In this document: positions 47,310 through 54,579 of the stretch, piece after piece
Position numbering within the stretch: position 1 is the stretch's first letter
How the letters are laid out: each line of letters opens with the position of its first letter
Assembly: GCF_000010345.1 (NCBI RefSeq)
Contig: NC_009663.1
Span: 2,108,001 to 2,172,000 of the forward strand
Direction of reading: 5' to 3'
Length of the DNA: 64,000 bases
Source of the DNA: Sulfurovum sp. NBC37-1
GTDB lineage: Bacteria; Campylobacterota; Campylobacteria; Campylobacterales; Sulfurovaceae
The notes under the pieces: model-generated
Told to the model about the DNA's origin: nothing
The model's input: the letters and a program-made list of their open reading frames with translations, nothing else
Database searches by the model: none
Translations under genes and position numbers: made by a program

Positions 47310-47759
47310 TCACCACCCAAACACCGACAACACGGTAAACGCTTCATGTCCTCTTCCTCCGGTAACAATGGCATCTCCGCACTGTGCCCAAGCATGGGCT
47401 TTCATTTTAGCTTCATTCTCTTCGTCTTTGGCTACCCCAAGGTAGAACACTCCGGATATCCCACGTTTTTGCAGCATTTTCTGGGCCGTGAGTGACTGTG
47501 TCAGGCAGGCACTTTCCCAGGGGGTGTAGGCTGAAGCCCTGACGATAGCTTGGCCTACCAGACGGGCCGTATGCACTTCCTCTTCACTTAAGGGTGTAAG
47601 CTTTTCCACTGTTGTTTTATGTTCCAAAGAACAGGTCAACCGTTTAAACGAGACAGTCAGGATCGCCGCTCGTATCTTCCCCAGTGTCACACAGGCTTCG
47701 ATAAAAAGCTTTTTCTCTTCTGACGGCAACTGCGTGAATTTTTTAAATTTTCGGATCAT
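47310..47759 (-). CDS. Lasso-peptide B2 protein: leader peptidase
   Basis: 149 residues. The conserved transglutaminase-like core has Cys in 'TPWESACLTQSLTAQKML' (~93) and His in 'MKAHAWAQCGDAIVTGG' (~125), as in lasso B2 proteins (McjB C-terminal domain). It should cut the precursor two residues past a conserved Thr, before the ring Gly. The B1 and B2 domains are separate here, as in non-proteobacterial-type clusters. It follows the HepT gene by 12 bp; no strong ribosome site is seen before its ATG. Confidence 0.88.
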   Translation of the reverse strand: MIRKFKKFTQLPSEEKKLFIEACVTLGKIRAAILTVSFKRLTCSLEHKTTVEKLTPLSEEEVHTARLVGQAIVRASAYTPWESACLTQSLTAQKMLQKRGISGVFYLGVAKDEENEAKMKAHAWAQCGDAIVTGGRGHEAFTVLSVFGW

Positions 47760-47771
47760 TAAAAAAGTGCG

Positions 47772-48209
47772 CTATTTTTGGTATTGCTCAGTGTATTTCA
47801 AAGTGATTTTAGCCAATTCGATTAAATCTGGTGTCAGTTTCATGATATCTTCAAACAGTTCCTGAAGATAATCATCTATATATTCGTGTGCAATGGCGTT
47901 GCGTAGATCCTTGATCTCTCTGATCGTTTCAATGTTCTCAAAAAGTCCGCGCTTGTGGGCATTATTGACCGTATCTATCAGTGTGCCCTGATTTTCAAAC
48001 TCAACAGCATCGATAGCACGGAACATCTTTCGTACCAAAAAATCGATCATTCTGCCAAAGCGACTGCATAAGTTCTCATAACTGTCAAACTCGTCAACTT
48101 CATAACTTGGTTTCAGTCCGATTTTAGTAGTTTCTTCAAAAGAGTGCTCCAGCCAAAACAGCTGTTTTTCCAGCAACACTCTGTTCACAAGCAGGTTTTC
48201 TATACTCAT
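47772..48209 (-). CDS. HepT-like HEPN toxin
   Basis: 145 residues, all helical. The 'RNAIAHEY' motif matches RX4HXY, the active site of HEPN ribonuclease toxins and the Tyr that MntA modifies. In type VII systems HepT is an RNase silenced by polyAMPylation by its partner. Its start overlaps the partner gene by 4 bp. The pair is inserted between the lasso exporter and B2 genes, on the same strand. Confidence 0.82.
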   Translation of the reverse strand: MSIENLLVNRVLLEKQLFWLEHSFEETTKIGLKPSYEVDEFDSYENLCSRFGRMIDFLVRKMFRAIDAVEFENQGTLIDTVNNAHKRGLFENIETIREIKDLRNAIAHEYIDDYLQELFEDIMKLTPDLIELAKITLKYTEQYQK

Positions 48210-48523
48210 AGCTCTACCGCCTGAGGAAAGATCATTTGTAAAAAAGCTGTTTGCATTGTACCACTATCTACAATAATATCCATTTTCTGTTCTCCAAACA
48301 TTTCAAAAAAATGCCAGCGTATCTTGCTAAGATCTTTACGGGTAATATTTTTAGAAATAATGAGAATATCAATGTCGCCACCCTTTTTCACCATATCCGT
48401 TCTCGAACCAAAAAGATATAGCTTTGCATTTGGGTCCATAGACAATACAGAGGCTTTAAAATTATCCACCTCTTTTTGTGTCAAACGAATCTGCTTGCGA
48501 TCTTTATTATTTATTCTTTTCAT
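48206..48523 (-). CDS. MntA-like nucleotidyltransferase antitoxin
   Basis: 105 residues of a minimal nucleotidyltransferase: 'YLFGSRTDMVKKGGDIDILII' contains GSX10DXD (Gly-Ser, then Asp-Ile-Asp). MntA enzymes add AMP to the HepT Tyr and so neutralise it. It overlaps hepT and lies 25 bp behind the lasso ABC gene. The presence of both motifs supports an active type VII toxin-antitoxin module. Confidence 0.85.
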   Translation of the reverse strand: MKRINNKDRKQIRLTQKEVDNFKASVLSMDPNAKLYLFGSRTDMVKKGGDIDILIISKNITRKDLSKIRWHFFEMFGEQKMDIIVDSGTMQTAFLQMIFPQAVEL

Positions 48524-48548
48524 GCAAAAATTATACCATAATGGAAAA

Positions 48549-50315
48549 CTATCTTAGATCAAAATCCTCTTTGATCAAACCTTTGTCTTGAAGCGATCTA
48601 TAGGACCCTTCAAACTTCACCTTGCCTTCTTCAATCAGGTAAATATGCTCCGCCTGCCTGATGGTCGTTGTCCTGTGGGCAATAATGATGGTCGTTCTGC
48701 CCTCAAGAAACGGTGCCAGTGTTTCGTAAAGATGGAACTCGGTCGCATTGTCCAGTGCGGAGGTTGCTTCATCAAAAATGACGATCTTCGGGTCGGAAAG
48801 TATAAGTCTGGCAATTGCAAGTCGCTGACGCTGCCCGCCGGAGAGACGGATACCATTCTTGCCTATACGTGTCTCCAGGCAGTCTTCGAGATGACGTACA
48901 AATGTTTCGAGCTGTGCCGCCCTGAGTGCCTCATAAATTTCTTCATCGCTCTTTTCACTCGAAAGCGTAAGGTTCATCCGAATGGTATCGTTGAAAAAGA
49001 GTGCCTGCTGCAGCATCAGCGCCACATTTTCACGCACTACAGGTAGGCCTATCTGCTCTATGGGGACATTGTCGTAAAGTATCTCACCTTTGTGCGAAGG
49101 GTAGAGCCCCACCATGATCTGCGCAATAGTCGTTTTTCCGCTGCTGCTGGGACCTATGATTGCAATCTTCTGCCCCGCTTCCACTTTCATCGAAACATCG
49201 TACAGTACCTGCCTGCCGTTCCCGTAGGAAAAACTGATGTTCTTCAACGCAACGGATGTCGTTTCCCTGCCCTCAAAAGGATCCACCTCATGCGGATAGT
49301 AAGGTTCCTGCGAGAGGGCAAGCAGGGTATTGATACGCTCAAGCACCGGTTTGCTACTCCGGTAGGAGATCATCAGTCCCATCAGCTGCTGTACCGGCTG
49401 CACCAGTATAGCGAGGTAAAAAAGGAAAGCGATCATCATTCCAATGCTCAAGTCCGAATAGGCTACGGCGGCGATGCCTAATGCTCGGAAAATGTCCACT
49501 ACAGTATTGGTCAAAAGTGTGGACGAACTGTGTGCAACTGCTGCCTTGTACCCATAGTCAAGCGATGCTTTTTTTATCTTTTTCGCGCGATTTTGCAGCA
49601 GGTCAAAAAAACTTCGCTCCTGATTACTCGTACGCACCTGAATGAAAAGTTCAAGAGTCTCGTTGAGCAGCTCATGGTAGAGCTCATACGCTTCATGCTG
49701 ACGGCGCAACAGTTCTCCCGTTTTACGCCCGAGCAGTCTTGAAAACCCCAGGAAAAGAGGGTTGAGCAGGAAGACCAGCAGCGCCAGCACCCAGTTCATC
49801 CAGAGCATCACTGCAGCAATGCCTGCCAGCATGAGTGAAGCACTCAGAACCGTCGTCACCATCTGTCCTGCAAAGCCACTGACCTTCTCCACATCCTGTA
49901 CCGTTTTGGAAGCGATGCCTCCCGACTTGAGCGCTTCGTACTCGGAAAGCGAGACACGTTCCAAATGGTGCAAAATGCGGTGTCTCAGCAGATAACTTAT
50001 CTTTTGGGTGATCCTGGTAGCAAAAAAGGTTTTTTTGTTGTTGAAGAAAAAAGCAGAAAACCGCAGGAGCAGCACCGTTGCAAGTATAACAGCTATGTAA
50101 ACCCATGTTTCATGCGTACCAAAGAGCGCGGAGATCGTCTCCGTCATTTTACCCGGGTGCTCCAGCAACACTTCATCGATGAGGAGCGGGATGAGCATGG
50201 GGATAGGCAGTAAAAGCAATGTCGCCAGAATGCCGTACACATTGGTACGCCAGAAGTCACCCTTTTGCGTTTTGATCTGGCGATAGAGTGTTTTGAAACT
50301 GTATGGGCCTGTCAT
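48549..50315 (-). CDS. Lasso-peptide D protein: ABC exporter (fused permease-ATPase)
   Basis: 588 residues: about six membrane helices (~20-310), then the ATPase with Walker A 'IIGPSSSGKTTIAQ' (~375), signature 'LSGGQRQRLAIARLIL' (~480) and 'KIVIFDEATSALDNAT'. There is no N-terminal C39 peptidase domain, which fits lasso export, where B2 has already cut the leader. It likely exports and gives immunity to the mature lasso peptide. It lies 55 bp behind the kinase gene. Confidence 0.88.
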   Translation of the reverse strand: MTGPYSFKTLYRQIKTQKGDFWRTNVYGILATLLLLPIPMLIPLLIDEVLLEHPGKMTETISALFGTHETWVYIAVILATVLLLRFSAFFFNNKKTFFATRITQKISYLLRHRILHHLERVSLSEYEALKSGGIASKTVQDVEKVSGFAGQMVTTVLSASLMLAGIAAVMLWMNWVLALLVFLLNPLFLGFSRLLGRKTGELLRRQHEAYELYHELLNETLELFIQVRTSNQERSFFDLLQNRAKKIKKASLDYGYKAAVAHSSSTLLTNTVVDIFRALGIAAVAYSDLSIGMMIAFLFYLAILVQPVQQLMGLMISYRSSKPVLERINTLLALSQEPYYPHEVDPFEGRETTSVALKNISFSYGNGRQVLYDVSMKVEAGQKIAIIGPSSSGKTTIAQIMVGLYPSHKGEILYDNVPIEQIGLPVVRENVALMLQQALFFNDTIRMNLTLSSEKSDEEIYEALRAAQLETFVRHLEDCLETRIGKNGIRLSGGQRQRLAIARLILSDPKIVIFDEATSALDNATEFHLYETLAPFLEGRTTIIIAHRTTTIRQAEHIYLIEEGKVKFEGSYRSLQDKGLIKEDFDLR

Positions 50316-50355
50316 CCGTTTGCTTCACCTTTTTTAACGTATTTTAGCGAAAAAT

Positions 50356-50374
50356 CAAGTAGGTTAAAACCTAC
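50356..50374. repeat. Short TAGG palindrome at the end of the kinase gene
   Basis: GTAGGTT-TTAA-AACCTAC-like palindrome covering the stop codon of the HprK-like gene. It is a small member of the TAGG-edge family. Confidence 0.5.
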
Positions 50375-51264
50375 AGTTCCCGGCTTTTCTTTACGATGGC
50401 TTCATAGACTTCAGGCAGGCGTTCCTTGTCCCACGGTACCAAAACACGGTAAACGGGCACCTGCATTGCCATCTGTGTAAAAAAATTGAAACGCTCTTTT
50501 TTCATAAATGTAAACTTGAGGAAGCTGCTGTAAAGAAAGGCTTTGAACCTTCCGATGCCTTTGGGAACGGTTATTTCAACTGGGGCATCCGGTTCAGCCG
50601 GCTCTAGCTCGAAGAGCGCTTTTATGGGAGCGGGTTTCCTAGCGAAGTTCTCTGCACGATGGCCAAGAGTCTCAGGTTGACGGTAGGGGCGGTGGTAGGG
50701 AAATGAAGGGTAAGCGATATACTTTCCGTTCTCTTCTCTGACCGGCAGCGTATCATCCGCATAAAGGGTATGCCCCTGCCTGATGAAATAGTCCGTAAGT
50801 ATCGATTTCCCGCCAAAGGAGGGTGCGGAAAAAAAGACTGGCCCTCCGCCTATCTCCACGGCGCCTACATGCAGCATTTTATAACTTCTCTCCAGCTCGA
50901 GTACTATCGGGAAAAAGGTATGATAGATCCAGAACTGCAGCAGTTTGGGGGTGAACGCCTTCCCCTTCCCATACAGAATCCGTCTGTGTTCACTCTCCCA
51001 TACCAGGCTCAAAACATTCTCTACCTCCAGCCCCCAGTCATCATCTTTTCCTATCTTCTCAGGCGGCGTATTACTCAAATAGTAGCATCCCCGTTCTGAC
51101 AGATATACCAGTGCACTTCTCCTCTTAAACCCTTCATAAGTGCCGATCTCTCTTACTTCGACCCTATTGCCACTGCCGTTCTCCGGAGAGGGAAAATCAA
51201 AAGAATCATACACTTTCTGCAACTGCGGCTGGTCAGAAAAGAAGAAACGGTGCGCATGTATCAT
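50371..51264 (-). CDS. HPr-kinase-like protein of the lasso cluster
   Basis: 297 residues from ATG 51264, which overlaps the cyclase stop (ATGA). A P-loop variant 'FFSAPSFGGKSILTDYF' (~145) and 'YADDTLPV' (~170) match HprK/PqqD-associated kinases, though the first Gly of the loop is Ala. Homologues in lasso clusters (paeninodin type) phosphorylate a Ser at the peptide C-terminus. The core here ends in Trp, so any phosphorylation must be at another Ser/Thr, or the activity differs. Confidence 0.8.
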   Translation of the reverse strand: MIHAHRFFFSDQPQLQKVYDSFDFPSPENGSGNRVEVREIGTYEGFKRRSALVYLSERGCYYLSNTPPEKIGKDDDWGLEVENVLSLVWESEHRRILYGKGKAFTPKLLQFWIYHTFFPIVLELERSYKMLHVGAVEIGGGPVFFSAPSFGGKSILTDYFIRQGHTLYADDTLPVREENGKYIAYPSFPYHRPYRQPETLGHRAENFARKPAPIKALFELEPAEPDAPVEITVPKGIGRFKAFLYSSFLKFTFMKKERFNFFTQMAMQVPVYRVLVPWDKERLPEVYEAIVKKSREL

Positions 51265-52880
51265 AAGCTCTCTTCTCCCTTTGCCTCTTCCCTCCCGAAC
51301 CGATGATACCTGTACCAATACTCGACATTGACAATGATCCACAAACGGGAAACATATCGCAGGTTCCCGTTTCGGTACTTTTCAAGGCACCACTCGATGT
51401 CGGCCCGGCTGATCAGCCCGAGCCTGACAATGTGAGGCTCTCCAAGCAACGCGTTAAGGTCTATCGCCTCCATCTGCTGGGAGAGGAGTTCCGAAAATTC
51501 CGCTTTGTCTCTGCGCTGGTTGATCTTTTCGGGCAATATGCCTTTCATCGCCTTTCTCAATATCCGCTTGATCGTCCGGTTGGCGTATTTCATCTCCGGC
51601 GGAAGCGAGACCGCAAACTCCACCAACTCTTTGTCAAAGAAAGGGTGACGGTACTCAATGCCAAAATGACGCTCGGCACAGTGGAAAATATTGCCATCCA
51701 TAACAGTGCTGTGGTATGGAGAGGAAACCATATCGACCGCATCTTTGAATGCAGGGTTTGTGATGCCCGCTTCTTCTGGCAGGCCATCCATTTCACACTG
51801 CTCCCAAAAACGGTTTTTTCTTTCATTTCTTCCCAGAAGTGTTTTGAACCGATGCACGTTCTTCTGCCCTAGAAGCGGTGCAAGCACATAAGATTTAAAT
51901 GCACTCCCGGGACGGCGGTGCGTTCTCATTTCACTGAAGGCTGCGGAAAGTTTTCCTCTTGCGAACAGGTCATACAGCACATAGGGAGTGCCGGTAAACA
52001 GGTGGTCGCCCCCCTGGCCGCTGACCACAACTTTTTTTCCGTCTTCTCTCATTTTTTCAAGCATGGGAAGCAGCATAGCAAAGGTCAGGCCTATGGGCCA
52101 GTGGGGGCTTAAAGCATAAAGCGACTCCAAAGAATACTTTTGACGATAATCCAAACTGTCCACAGGGATCTTTTGATGGTTTACAGGGTACTCTGCCAGC
52201 ACGGCATCCACATACGCACCCTCATCGCAGGCAAGCAGTCCGAAATCCATCGAATAACTGTCGATCTGCCCGGAGCCTTTCTTCAGCGCCAGCAGGGAAA
52301 CGACCGAAGCGGAATCAAGTCCTCCGCTCAGTTCAAAGGCAGTCTCTTCCGGCGAAGAGGTTGACCTCTCGACTGCCTGTTCAAACAGTGCTTCTAATCT
52401 TTGTGCCGCCACCTTTTCATCGATGCCGTAGTCTATCTCGATTTTTTCGGGAAACCAGTAGCGTTCTATCTGCTTTTCCCCGTTCTCGATGGTCATACTG
52501 TGCCCGGAAGGCAAACGGTAAATCCCTTCATACATCGTCTCATGATAGTCTACTGCAAAACATTGCATCATGGTTTGCATGGAACGGAGATTCGGTTTTT
52601 TGGAAACGGAAGGGAGGGAGAGAAGTTCTCCTATATCCGAGGCGAAACGGTACCCCTCCGGGGTTTTCGTATAGTACAGCGGCGCTATCCCGAGTGGGTC
52701 GCGCGCGCAGAATGTCTGTTTGCTTTCAGTGTCGTAAAAGGCGAAAGCGAATGCTCCTTTTAATTTGGCCGGTAATCTTTTGCCATAGCGATAGTAGCTT
52801 TCTTTAATAGTCCTTTCCTGATCGGAATGGCTTTTTTCACCATTCCCATTCACTAAATAAGCAATAAAAATACTATTCAA
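51261..52880 (-). CDS. Lasso-peptide C protein: asparagine-synthetase-like macrolactam cyclase
   Basis: 539 residues. A shortened glutaminase-like region ('LKGAFAFAFYD', 'FCARDPLGIAPLYY' near 57) leads to the ATP-pyrophosphatase domain with 'FELSGGLDSASVVSL' (~195) and 'VSGQGGDHLFTG' (~290). The cyclase adenylates the ring Asp side chain and joins it to the N-terminal Gly. The frame starts at TTG 52880 right after an in-frame TAG, so the first ~55 residues normal for AsnB-like proteins, including the Cys nucleophile, are absent. It is 34 bp behind the precursor gene. Confidence 0.88.
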   Translation of the reverse strand: MNSIFIAYLVNGNGEKSHSDQERTIKESYYRYGKRLPAKLKGAFAFAFYDTESKQTFCARDPLGIAPLYYTKTPEGYRFASDIGELLSLPSVSKKPNLRSMQTMMQCFAVDYHETMYEGIYRLPSGHSMTIENGEKQIERYWFPEKIEIDYGIDEKVAAQRLEALFEQAVERSTSSPEETAFELSGGLDSASVVSLLALKKGSGQIDSYSMDFGLLACDEGAYVDAVLAEYPVNHQKIPVDSLDYRQKYSLESLYALSPHWPIGLTFAMLLPMLEKMREDGKKVVVSGQGGDHLFTGTPYVLYDLFARGKLSAAFSEMRTHRRPGSAFKSYVLAPLLGQKNVHRFKTLLGRNERKNRFWEQCEMDGLPEEAGITNPAFKDAVDMVSSPYHSTVMDGNIFHCAERHFGIEYRHPFFDKELVEFAVSLPPEMKYANRTIKRILRKAMKGILPEKINQRRDKAEFSELLSQQMEAIDLNALLGEPHIVRLGLISRADIEWCLEKYRNGNLRYVSRLWIIVNVEYWYRYHRFGREEAKGEESL

Positions 52881-52914
52881 CTATATCACATTATCTTACT
52901 GTTTTTTTTACGAA

Positions 52915-53094
52915 TTACCAGCCACCTGGATCTGACGGAACATTGGCACTTTGCCCACCACTATCAGTACCGCCTATTGTGGATCCTTTTGTTGCCATTC
53001 TCACATTCGCTATTATTTCTATTTTCGGAGAAGAATACGGTTTCTTTTGTCTCTCTGTTTCTCCTGAGAAATCCGAATGGTTTTTTTCTATCAT
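52915..53094 (-). CDS. Lasso-peptide precursor (A protein)
   Basis: 59 residues. The leader has 'YSSPKIEIIANVRMAT', matching the lasso rule Y-x2-P-x-L-x3-G-x5-T with Ile for Leu and Ala for Gly. Thr35 is at -2 to a cut after Lys36. The 23-residue core starts 'GSTIGGTD', so Gly1 and Asp8 can form an 8-residue ring, and ends 'SDPGGW'. AGGAAAA lies ~7 bp before the ATG. The cyclase, kinase, exporter, B2 and B1 genes follow on the same strand. I see no second precursor gene. The core is Gly/Ser-rich with no bulky residue except Trp at the end, so the steric plug is uncertain. Confidence 0.9.
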   Translation of the reverse strand: MIEKNHSDFSGETERQKKPYSSPKIEIIANVRMATKGSTIGGTDSGGQSANVPSDPGGW

Positions 53095-53137
53095 TTTATA
53101 TTTTCCTGTTTTTTCATAATAAGACTGTTACCGTAGA

Positions 53138-54579
53138 ACCTACTCCGGCAACACAACCGGCTTAAAGTCTTTTTTCCTAACATCACCCCTGACCCATCTG
53201 AAGGTCCTGGTATGGTTGCCGTCCATTGAGAGGTTGGCGTATTCGAGTTCATCCACACTGTAGGTCTGGTGGTTGTCCACATCGACTAGGATAAATCTCT
53301 TCTTCATCTTTTTGTCTGTTCCGATCTCTATGTATCTTACGTTTCCGTTCTCTTTGATATAGTTCACTTTTATGGCATCATCAAGCTTGATGTGGATCTC
53401 TGCGTTTGAGAGATCGACTGTTTTCTGGTTTTTGACCTGGAAGGTCCAGACGGCTCTTTTGTCTGCTCTTGCCTTTTTGTATTTTCGGTAGTCACTCCAG
53501 TAGTCACCGGCATCACCCTCTTCCCAGTCGTAATGGGGGAAGACCACCTGAAGTACTGCAGGACCGTATGCAGCGACATCATGTCTGTCTTTTTTGGCTT
53601 TACTTTGTTTAAGCTCGCCGAAGACACCTGCACTGTTATGTTCATAGACGCTACCGTCCTCTGCGGTGGCGGATACTCTCGTACGCATGTACCATCCTGC
53701 TTTTTTGGCTTTTTGTGTTTTTTGTACGCTTTTACCACTTCCTGCCTGGAGCATGGTACCGCCTATCATCAGCAGCATTGCGAGGACAAGAAGTATCTTT
53801 GTTTTTTTGTTTTGCATTGTTTGCTCCTTTACTTGTTCATCAGCGGGTAAGCGAAATGGTTGACATAATTATCGGTCTGGTTCTTCTCTATCTTGATGAA
53901 GAATCCTTCCATTGGTTGAATGGAACCATCAAAGCCCGGGGTTGCAGGGTCTACTGCCATGTAACCGCTCACAGGGCCTGTTTTATTACTGTCATGTTTA
54001 TAGACGATCTTGTTGATATAGTTGTCATTGGCTGTATTGCCCATCTCATTGTAAGACGTTCCACCCGCATTGTGCTTGAAATAGAGATCAGAGAGCTGAA
54101 ATGCGTACGGGAAGGGGTTGCCTGCCATATATTTCTTGTAATCGACCGTATTAGGGTCACTGACTTCATTTTTGGGCAGCAGGTATTCGTGTACTTCTGT
54201 AAAGTCGGGATTAGTGATACCTACTGATGAAGAAGTAACCGTTGAAGCGGGACTCAGGTTCGAAAGTGTTTTATCGATCGTGATGTTTTTTTCATTTCCT
54301 GCCCCTCCGAGGTCTGCAATGATCCAGTAGCCTTTTCCTGGCACTACCGTGTCTGTGGCAGCAAGCTGTGCTTTGGTAGTATTTTTATGGCCGCTGTTGA
54401 TCTCATACTGGTCTGTTCCGCTCTGCTTGAACACGACCCAGTCGGTACCGTAGGCACCCAAGTCGCCGCCAAGAAGGTCTTCGATATGGTTCGAACCCGT
54501 GGCGCAACAGAAGCTGACGATCTTCCATTGGAAGTGTGTGAGTGTGGTTCGGTTTTTCCCGCAGAGGAATTCGCGGTAG
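53138..54579. repeat. 1442-bp direct repeat, copy 1
   Basis: Matches 57238-58679 at a constant 4100-bp offset with one mismatch that I can see (54058 G versus 58158 A, changing Thr to Met). It covers the whole 225-residue gene and the C-terminal ~250 residues of the surface protein. Homology stops sharply at both ends. Confidence 0.95.
53140..53817 (-). CDS. Secreted protein of unknown function, copy 1
   Basis: 225 residues identical to the copy at 57240-57917. Signal peptide 'ILLVLAMLLMIGGTMLQAGS', then a basic region and a beta-rich domain with 'YGPAVLQVVFPHYDWEEGDAGDYWSDYRKYKK' (read in pieces: VVFPHYDWEEGDAG, DYWSDYRKYKK) and 'TFRWVRGDVRKKDFKPVVLPE'. It lies 11 bp downstream of the large surface protein and ends 45 bp before the lasso precursor. 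It is probably a partner or processing factor of the surface protein, inferred only from the conserved pairing. Family not recognised. Confidence 0.7.
   Translation of the reverse strand: MQNKKTKILLVLAMLLMIGGTMLQAGSGKSVQKTQKAKKAGWYMRTRVSATAEDGSVYEHNSAGVFGELKQSKAKKDRHDVAAYGPAVLQVVFPHYDWEEGDAGDYWSDYRKYKKARADKRAVWTFQVKNQKTVDLSNAEIHIKLDDAIKVNYIKENGNVRYIEIGTDKKMKKRFILVDVDNHQTYSVDELEYANLSMDGNHTRTFRWVRGDVRKKDFKPVVLPE

Noticed and set aside
46884-51264. Reading the PqqD and HprK-like genes as an HPr-rel-A system
   Set aside because: A B2 peptidase, an AsnB-like cyclase, an ABC exporter and a matching precursor are also present, which that system does not explain.
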